DNA of 64,000 bases from Amorphochlora amoebiformis (taxonomy: Eukaryota; Cercozoa; Chlorarachniophyceae), in the NCBI GenBank assembly GCA_054601695.1, contig BAAHQB010000013.1, positions 744,001 through 808,000 of the forward strand. The letters are read 5' to 3'. Both the position numbers and the translations under genes were made by a program. The number at the start of each line of letters is the position of its first letter. Position 1 is the first letter of the stretch. This document shows, one piece after another, positions 1 through 64,000 of the stretch. Below the pieces are notes generated by a model. The model searched no databases. It was not told where the DNA came from and was given only the letters and a program-made list of their open reading frames with translations.

Positions 1-62
1 ATATATATTATACGTGTAATATATACATATATATAAAAACATATAAATATATATATATAAAA

Positions 63-97
<35 letters not shown>

Positions 98-127
98 ACA
101 TATATGTATATGCATAGATGTTACGTT

Positions 128-172
<45 letters not shown>

Positions 173-267
173 ATACCTGTACGTATATAACCGCAGGTCC
201 TCCCCAAAGTCCACTAACAGAACTATTTGCTTCACGTTGGTATAATAGTATAATAATAATAATAATT

Positions 268-303
<36 letters not shown>

Positions 304-380
304 TATATATATATATATATATGTATATGTATATTATTGGTGTAATAGTGTAATAATAATAATAATTATAATAATAATAT

Positions 381-438
<58 letters not shown>

Positions 439-459
439 ATAATAATAAAAATAATAATA

Positions 460-517
<58 letters not shown>

Positions 518-559
518 TATTGGTATAATAGTATAATAATAATAATAATTATAATAATA

Positions 560-605
<46 letters not shown>

Positions 606-661
606 ATGTATATTATTGGTATAATAGTATAATAATAATAAAAATTATAATAATAATAATA

Positions 662-695
<34 letters not shown>

Positions 696-888
696 GTATA
701 TGTATATTAATACATATACTTGTATATATGGATGTGTATACAATGCATGTACATATACATATACTTCTGTACACATACGTATATATATATATATATAATG
801 ATATACACATATGTATGTATTAATATATAACATACATACCACACAATATCACATATTTAGCATGTCGATATCCATATTGTATTGTCAG
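1..888. repeat. Compound (TA)n/(TAA)n microsatellite with repeated phrase
   Basis: (TA)n and (TAA)n blocks are punctuated by four copies of ttggtataatagtataataa (from about 238, 336, 521 and 617), so the compound block itself has been copied. Only 197-235 and the end of this stretch show possible coding sequence. Confidence 0.92.
197..235 (+). CDS. Possible upstream exon, unassigned
   Basis: A 39-base island of non-repetitive sequence sits between (TA)n tracts. It is preceded by an acceptor-like ccgcag and followed by a donor-like gttggt. Frame 1 contains a stop; the other two read SSPKSTNRTICFT or PPQSPLTELFAS. Position and flanks suit an ATPase exon, but the peptide matches no motif I can recognise. 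Confidence 0.25.
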
Positions 889-34412
<33,524 letters not shown>

Positions 34413-34865
34413 CGTTAATCGTGAATAATTTATTGTATTTTAGTTTTAATCTGGCTACGACACTACCTATACATTTAGTATCTTGATATCAGTGGTATGT
34501 AGTAATTACACTGAAAAAGTAAGGCCCGCTGGCTGCTAAAAAAATATATTGCTAACACCAATTAGCTCAGGTGTCTGTATCTCCAAAGCTAGATCTGGAT
34601 ATGTATGTGTATGGTTATGGTATTATTACATACTACACATACACATACAACTTATTATTATATCTAGTATATACTCGAGTAGTATACTGCTAGTACTAGT
34701 ACACACATGAGTAATATTTTTATCATATGGCACACAGAATTTATTAACATATATACTCACCATTTTTTCTAGAGATATATATATACAACCGAAGATTGAC
34801 TGTCATTTTAACGGGACTGATGAGTCCAACGTGCGCGTACAACGCGCGAAACTGTGGCTGTACAA
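34413..34865. other. Convergent intergenic spacer, ATPase / BET gene
   Basis: The 453-base 3' spacer between two converging genes. It is AT-rich without long (TA)n and contains palindromic ctagtactag words near 34690-34700. No ORF or RNA gene is recognised. Polyadenylation signals could not be assigned. Confidence 0.7.
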
Positions 34866-36725
34866 TCATTCCCCTAGAAGATCAGCCATCGAACCGTGGG
34901 CGAAGGATGCGCCCCCTATTGCTGCCCTTTGCTCCTCCAGCTCATCCGCCGCCAAGGATTCTTCGCGCGCCCTGCGAGCTGCCTCCCGACGGGCCTGAAT
35001 GTCTAGCTCCCGTTGGCGATCAGCCTCCTCAGCTTGTTTCTTCAGTCGACGATCCTCTTCCTCCCTCCTTTGCTTGGCGAGCCTTCCTGCCTCCTCCTCA
35101 TTCCTCTTCATTCGCTCATATTCCTGTTCTCGAGCCCTGGCTGCCTCCTTGGCTAGCTTCTCCTCCTCTTGCTTCTTTTGCTTCATCTCCACGCTCTTCT
35201 GTTGAAAGTTTGCCCATAGCTCGTCTTTAGAGTTTTCGTTCCCTGCCGATTGCTGCTCGGTTTCCATTCCGAGGTTGCTCCAGGCGTCAGAATTCATCTT
35301 CACGTCCTGCATGCAAATTTACAATCACTTTCTATTTTAAAGGGTGGTGGTATAACCCAAGGGATGGCGGCTGGCCAGGGATAGTGCAGTAGGGTGTGCG
35401 TACCGAGTTTGTCGCGGTTGACTCCATGATGTTCTCCGGCACAATGGCGGTTGCAGAGAAGAACGATGAATCTCCAAATTGCTGGGGCTTCTTCTTTCCC
35501 ATACTTGCACGTGCCCTCGGCTGCTTCGAAGCCTTTATGCCCGGATCTGAGTCGCTACTATCGCTCTCAGAGTCGCTATCAGATGAATCCGACTCACTGC
35601 TGGACACAGCAACCGGGGCCGGAGCAGACACGGCACGCTGCAGTGGGGACTTGACCAGTCTACTGTTGCCGCGCACGGGAGTTCTGCGTGGAGTCTTGCT
35701 TTTCCGTCGCTGGTTCGGCTGTGACTTTCTCACGTATTCCTGAAGTTCCCTTAGCGTTGGGATATCCAGCTGATCTATATCAATCTCCATCTCATCCTCC
35801 TCACCCACCTAGTCATTTTTTGCGGCGAATTAGTGGAGGATTTGAGTCTGAAATATGGTATAAATTGTATATTTACCTGTAGCTGCGGCATACGGCGGGT
35901 GACAATCTCCACAACGTCCTGTAGCTTCTCAGGGCTCAGGTCCATGATGTCTTTGCGCAGCATCTGTTTCTCTTTGTACGAAAGGGGCATATTCTTCATC
36001 GGCTTTATTTCCTTCTTGGAATATTTGTTAATGCGTTTGCGCATGGCATCCATTTCCCGCTTGAGCTTTGTGAGCTCCATGCTGACCTCCGGATCCCCTG
36101 CAGCTGCCTTCTTTGACTTGCCCTTCTTCTTCTTCAAAGACTGACGAATGAAGGGGCCTTTGGGAATCTTTCGGTAACGCTCCTCAAAAAAATTTGAAAG
36201 TTCCATAGCCATCTTCGAGACGTCAGACTTCTTCCCGTTGAACTTAATGGCGTTATTCCAGACTGTCCGCACGTCACCCCCGAACTGCTCGACCTCGTCA
36301 TATTGGCAGTTGTTTAGTTTTTCCTTGATGGTCGCCAGATCCATAGGGTTCTTGATGATATCGAAGTAGGTCGGTATGTTGAGTTGAACAGGGTCCACAG
36401 GTGCCGCGAAAACCCAGCCATGTTTATGATTCAGAAGCGCTTGCACAAGGTTACGGCACTTGCTCATCGAGCCCGATAATTTGGCATGATTCGGTTTCTC
36501 GTCGAACTTCTGAGGTCTTTGAACAACGCGCTTCGACCGGGTGGTAGACGTAGGGGTCTTCAGGCCTGGTGAAGCCAGAGGTGTGGCGAACCCGCGACAG
36601 CCGACAGCATCTTCCAATTCTCTCTGCCTCAGATGCTCTTGAAGATACCGCAGGCGGAGTTCCAGCTTTCGCTTTTTCTCCAATATTTCTGTTTCCTCCG
36701 ATTTCAGGGGTCGCTTTTTGCTCAT
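34866..36725 (-). CDS. BET/GTE-type bromodomain protein with NET domain (564 aa)
   Basis: Nuclear reader of acetylated histones. Three exons, 36725-35877, 35808-35404 and 35306-34866, all phase 0, with introns of 68 and 97 bases, start ATG and stop TGA. A basic/coiled N-terminus is followed by a bromodomain at about residues 88-184, with helix-linking NIPTYFDIIKNPMDL and the acetyl-lysine Asn in NNAIKFNGK (N163). The shelf motif reads WVF (104-106) instead of the usual WPF. A coiled segment lies near 213-232. A NET/ET domain at about 247-312 (MPLSYKEKQML to PTLRELQEYV) is split by the first intron. Then follow a Ser/Asp-Ser-rich stretch and a Glu/Arg/Lys coiled-coil tail. One bromodomain plus NET resembles plant and protist GTE proteins rather than two-bromodomain animal BETs. 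Divergent from the V-ATPase gene. Confidence 0.95.
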
Positions 36726-36935
36726 AGTGTAGTGGTAGGTGATAACGCGGCTTCCGCTCTAGAAAAGACCCCTGGAGCCCATTTGTCGACGCCGAAATAA
36801 TAATGAGAATCATTTGGGCAACACCCGGCATTTACTGATATTAGCGAGTTTTGTGGATCTCCGAGACATCTCTGAGACCACACCGAAAAATAACTTCACA
36901 GAGATTCGCACCCGATCCATCGCTAGATCTCCGCG
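36726..36935. promoter_or_regulatory. Bidirectional promoter region, BET / V-ATPase B
   Basis: 210 bases between two divergent start codons must hold both 5' UTRs and both promoters. Composition is balanced and no microsatellite is present. No TATA box can be assigned with confidence. Confidence 0.6.
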
Positions 36936-38853
36936 ATGGCGATGTTTGATGCTCCAGATTTGAAGGCTATTAACGCCGAAGCCGCTCTTCGTAATTATCA
37001 TGTCAACCCTCGTCTTGGTGAATGACTGATCCAATAGGAAATTTAAAAGAAGAGATCTCATTTGCCGCCTTTTCTTAATGCAGACTATAGCACGGTCTCT
37101 GGCGTACGTGGGCCTCTTGTAATCCTCGAGAACTGCAAGGTGACTCATTATCCCGTAGAAAATAGTGTATGTCTAACTGTAAACCCCAGGTACCAAAATT
37201 TGCCGAGATTGTTGAGCTCAAGATTCACTCGCACAAAGGGGTGGAGACAAGGCATGGACAAGTTCTTGAAATAAACGGAAACCGTGCGGTTGTTCAGGTT
37301 AGTGCAGAATCATTGAACATCATAATCAGTCTTGTGAAATATCCCATATTATCTAGGTGTTTGAGGGAACCGCGGGAATCGATAACACCAAAACAAGGTG
37401 CGAGTTTACGGGGGACGTCCTTCGTATGCCTATATCCGAGGACATGCTGGGAAGGTCCTTCGATGGTTCTGGGAGGCCTCTGGACAAGATTAAAGTAGAC
37501 GACTCGACGAAGATGGACATTCAGGGTACCAAGAACGACACTATTAGGGTTAGACCTCAAACATTAATATCACAGGCGAGGCGTACACCTTGCCCATCAT
37601 GGCTGAGCAGTACATGGATATCTCGGGCCAGCCGATCAACCCCACGTGCCGTCAATATCCCAAGGAAATGATCCAGACTGGTATTAGTGCTATCGACGTT
37701 ATGAGCTCGATCGCGCGTGGCCAGAAGATCCCGCTCTTCTCTGGTGCCGGTCTTCCGCACAATGAGGTATGCGTTAACCCATTCACGGTCATCAATCTAT
37801 TTACAAGATACCCACCAGGTGGCAGCGCAAATCTGTCGTTATGCTTCTCTCGTGAAGACCTCAGACAGGAAGGACTACTCTGACGAGAATTTCGCCATCG
37901 TTTTCGGAGCGATGGGGGTCAACCAGGAGACAGCAAGATACTTCCAGCACGACTTCGAGGCGGGGGGAGCCATGTCTCGCACTGTTCTATTCCTCAACCT
38001 AGCCAACGATCCCACGATTGAGAGAATTATCACCCCGCGTCTCGCTCTGACGACTGCTGAGTACTTGGCGTACGAACGCGAGATGCATGTGCTTGTCATC
38101 CTCACGGATATGACATCCTACGCCGACGCGTTGCGTGAAGTGTCCTCCGCTCGTAGTGAGGTGCCCGGCCGACGTGGATATCCCGGTTACATGTACACCG
38201 ACTTGTCGACCATCTACGAGAGGGCTGGTCGCGTCGCTGGGTCAAATGGCTCCATTACCCAGATTCCTATCCTAACGATGAAGAACGACGACATCACCCA
38301 CCCCATTCCAGATCTCACCGGGTACATCACTGAGGGGCAGATCTACATCGACCGCAAGCTACACAACAAACAGATTTATCCTCCCATTAATGTTCTCCCG
38401 TCGCTCTCTCGTCTCATGAAGAGCGCAATCGGCAAGAAGATGACAAGGATAGATCACCCATCTGTCTGCAACCAGATGTACGCCATGTACGCCCTTGGAA
38501 AGGACAAGCAAAGTCTAAAGGCTGTTGTTGGAGAGGAAGCTCTGGACGACGAGGAGAAGCTCTACATCCAATATGAGGAGCAGTTTGAGAAGGAATTTTT
38601 GAACCAGGAGCAGTACGAGGAGCGTGACATCTTTAAGTCGCTCGATAAGGCTTGGGATCTTCTCCGAACGTTCCCGCGTGACCTTCTCTCCAACATCACA
38701 CCCGAAATGAAGGACCTCTACTTCAACCGTGAGGACAATGCAAAGCACCGTGAGCTGCAAGAGGAACCAGAAGAGTGGGCTATCATGAGGAAGAAGAAAG
38801 CAGAGGCGGCTGAGAAGAAGCGCAAGGCGGCTTTGGAGCGGAAAATGGAATAA
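36936..38853 (+). CDS. V-type H+-ATPase subunit B (546 aa)
   Basis: Non-catalytic nucleotide-binding subunit of the V1 sector, which acidifies vacuoles and endomembranes. Six exons: 36936-37017, 37084-37139, 37190-37297, 37357-37525, 37576-37766, 37819-38853, joined in phase with introns of 50-66 bases. Recognisable family strings: [86 protein letters not shown] and the alpha/beta ATPase signature [12 protein letters not shown]. There is no GKT P-loop, as expected for subunit B. Two differences from the usual ~490-515 aa: an insertion of roughly 14 residues between GRPLDK and MAEQYMDI at the exon 4/5 junction, and a Lys/Glu-rich C-terminal extension. Confidence 0.97.
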
Positions 38854-38972
38854 CATTTGATTTGTTGTCTATACCACTGGTAGTAGCCCGCCGAATCGTG
38901 TATCTGCGTACTGTTAGGATATCATTAATGATGTCCAGTTTCAATTGTTGTGATATGTAAATATATACATAC

Positions 38973-39005
<33 letters not shown>

Positions 39006-39025
39006 ATATATATACATATATATAT

Positions 39026-39062
<37 letters not shown>

Positions 39063-39176
39063 TATATATAGTATATATATAATTATATATATACATAGAT
39101 ATATATATATATGTTTTACATATAGATATATAATAATATATATATAAATATAGATATATTTATATATATATAGACA

Positions 39177-39222
<46 letters not shown>

Positions 39223-39307
39223 AGATATATATATATATATGTATATATATGTAAATATATTATTCATATATATATACATATATACATATATGTATATATA
39301 TATGTAC

Positions 39308-39351
<44 letters not shown>

Positions 39352-40001
39352 CTAGAATATACAAATATATATATATATATATATATATATCTAGATATAT
39401 ATATACATGTATCTAGGTATATGTGTATATATACTAGATATATATATATACATATGTGTATGTGTATACATATATATATATACTAGATATATATATATAT
39501 TATATATTTTATATATGTATGTGTGTTTTCCGTTACGTATTTCTAGATCATTGAATGACACATGTAAATTAAATACATATATCATGCTAACATGTTACTT
39601 ACACGGTGGTGACGAACAACGTTACACTAGTTACATACAAACTCTATAAATATTATATATATATATATATATATATAAAACTAGACAAAATTCCGAATGA
39701 TTATATTACAATGATAGTTGTCATTTCAATCTACAATGGACTAATACTTAATATGTGTCGGCTGAAATAGATTGTAATTCATGGTTAGTACTGGGATCTA
39801 GATTATAGGCCCGTGTTACTACTAGTACTAGCTCTAGTAGACTGACTAGACTGAGTCTAGTTCGTAGTTAAAAATTTATACAGGGCTGACTCTAATTAAT
39901 TTCAAAGCTGGCAATGTCATTTGTAGTGCAGTACTTTGCTTCACACTAATACTAGTAATATGCAAGTTTCATCTAGCCTGAATTGAATCATAAAGACCGC
40001 G
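38854..40001. other. Convergent spacer, V-ATPase B / carrier
   Basis: Contains (TA)n tracts with ctagatat words (38950-39520) and unique AT-rich DNA at 39520-39640 and 39690-40000. A run of ctag motifs lies around 39818-39868 (tactagtactagctctag and ctagactgagtctag). No gene is recognised. Confidence 0.7.
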
Positions 40002-52850
<12,849 letters not shown>

Positions 52851-53102
52851 CGCATCCGATATCAGATGCCACGGGTCCCGCCTCGGGACCCATAAATTAA
52901 TTCTCCAATAATAATTCGTAGATCCCTTTTCTTCGGAATCCATCAGTTATTCTCCGATAATAATTCGCCGGCTCTCGTCGCTGTGGTTCAGGCCCCCTTG
53001 CGCGCGGTTCTTACGAATATTAGAGGATGGGATAGATACAGGGCCTCTATATCAGCTTTCATATACTTTATAGTGATATTTGGTTGGTTTTTCCCAGGTG
53101 AA
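52851..53102. promoter_or_regulatory. Divergent promoter region, carrier / REI1-like gene
   Basis: 252 bases between the chosen starts. A similar 24-26-base word (attctcc.ataataattcg) occurs at about 52900-52919 and 52951-52970, 51 bases apart, which could be duplicated regulatory sites or simply a small duplication. A tttcccag at 53091-53098 just before the REI1-like ATG looks like a splice acceptor, so a 5' UTR intron is possible. Confidence 0.5.
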
Positions 53103-63244
<10,142 letters not shown>

Positions 63245-63312
63245 GTATATATATATACAATATATACATACATATGCATATATACATATATATATATATA
63301 TGTATATATTAT

Positions 63313-63396
63313 TTCTACATGTTAATAAATACTTCATGAAAATTGGGTGTATGTTTCTACATGTTAATAAATACTTCATGAAAATTGGGTGTATGT
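63313..63396 (+). pseudogene. Two direct copies of the end of exon 63149-63244
   Basis: At 63313-63347 and 63353-63390 the exon end and donor (tctacatgttaataaatact tcatgaaaattggg/tgtatg) recur as adjacent units about 40 bases apart. Each has one substitution relative to the exon (gct to gtt). Confidence 0.93.
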
Positions 63397-63404
63397 GTCT
63401 ATAG

Positions 63405-63441
<37 letters not shown>

Positions 63442-63597
63442 GTGTGTATGTGTATATTACACATAATACATACTTGTATACATATACATATAAATATATA
63501 TATATATACATATCCATATACATAAATCTATATATATATGCATATGTGCATATTATATATATATATATATATATATAGAGCTATATGCATATATACC

Positions 63598-63680
63598 TAG
63601 TTTTCATGAAGTTTTATTTCCGCGTAGAACGATGTATTTATATACAAAATGTATGATTAAGTGTATATATAAATATATAC

Positions 63681-63714
<34 letters not shown>

Positions 63715-63752
63715 CCAATTCTTACGAAGAATTTACGAGCATGTAGAATGAT
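63598..63752 (-). pseudogene. Two inverted copies of the end of exon 63149-63244
   Basis: The reverse complement of 63599-63632 (cgttctacgcggaaataaaa cttcatgaaaa) and of 63716-63752 (cattctacatgctcgtaaat) resembles the exon end. Divergence is higher than in the direct copies. Confidence 0.75.
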
Positions 63753-63769
63753 GTATGGATATATATATG

Positions 63770-63813
<44 letters not shown>

Positions 63814-63906
63814 ACATATATGTATATATATATATATATATATGTATATGTATGTATACCTATCTACATATATGCATACATATTCGTGTGTATGTTTGTG
63901 TAGATA

Positions 63907-63953
<47 letters not shown>

Positions 63954-64000
63954 AACATATACACATATACATATACACATATAATATACATGTATATATA

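Overview
This is nuclear DNA of an intron-rich eukaryote. It has GT-AG spliced genes, a copper P-type ATPase, a V-ATPase subunit B, a BET-type bromodomain protein, a mitochondrial carrier and a REI1/ZNF622-type ribosome-maturation factor. TTAGGG/CCCTAA telomere-like tracts lie inside introns. The species cannot be named from the window; an alga or another unicellular eukaryote is possible, but that is a guess. By eye, most of the window is simple-sequence DNA, above all (TA)n, plus (CT)n/(GA)n, (ATGT)n and several minisatellites. Long ORFs of the Ile-Tyr, Met-Tyr-Val-Cys, Leu-Ser or Arg-Glu kind are read-throughs of these repeats and are not annotated as genes.

Layout: (1) 889-34412, plus strand: the 3' portion of a copper-type P1B ATPase gene cut into 38 placed exons plus one unresolved exon position. 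About 2.4 kb of coding sequence is spread over 33.5 kb, with introns built mainly of (TA)n. (2) 34866-36725, minus strand: a compact three-exon BET/GTE bromodomain-NET gene. (3) 36936-38853, plus strand: a compact six-exon V-ATPase subunit B gene, divergent from the BET gene across 210 bp. (4) 40002-52850, minus strand: a mitochondrial carrier resembling the succinate/fumarate carriers, 14 small exons in (TA)n introns, complete at 301 codons. (5) 53103 to the right edge, plus strand: a REI1/ZNF622-like zinc-finger gene, 16 exons found, running out of the window. Exon joins were chosen by GT/GC-AG signals, conserved family motifs and continuity of reading phase.

Two gene architectures sit side by side. 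The BET and V-ATPase genes have introns of 50-97 bp without microsatellites. The ATPase, carrier and REI1-like genes have tiny exons (roughly 27-130 nt) embedded in introns of hundreds to thousands of bases of microsatellite. In these expanded genes many exons, especially their 3' ends with the splice donor, are repeated as decayed copies in the flanking introns, tandem or inverted. A tRNA-derived SINE-like family (A box, B box, palindromic core, conserved 3' end) is present in about seven full or partial copies, all in introns of the expanded genes.

The genes do not form a pathway: copper transport, chromatin reading, vacuolar acidification, mitochondrial metabolite exchange and 60S ribosome maturation are unrelated housekeeping roles. 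The most unusual content is structural: exon-fragment copying within (TA)n introns, an array of near-identical ATPase exon copies at 10.5-11.9 kb, and the SINE family.
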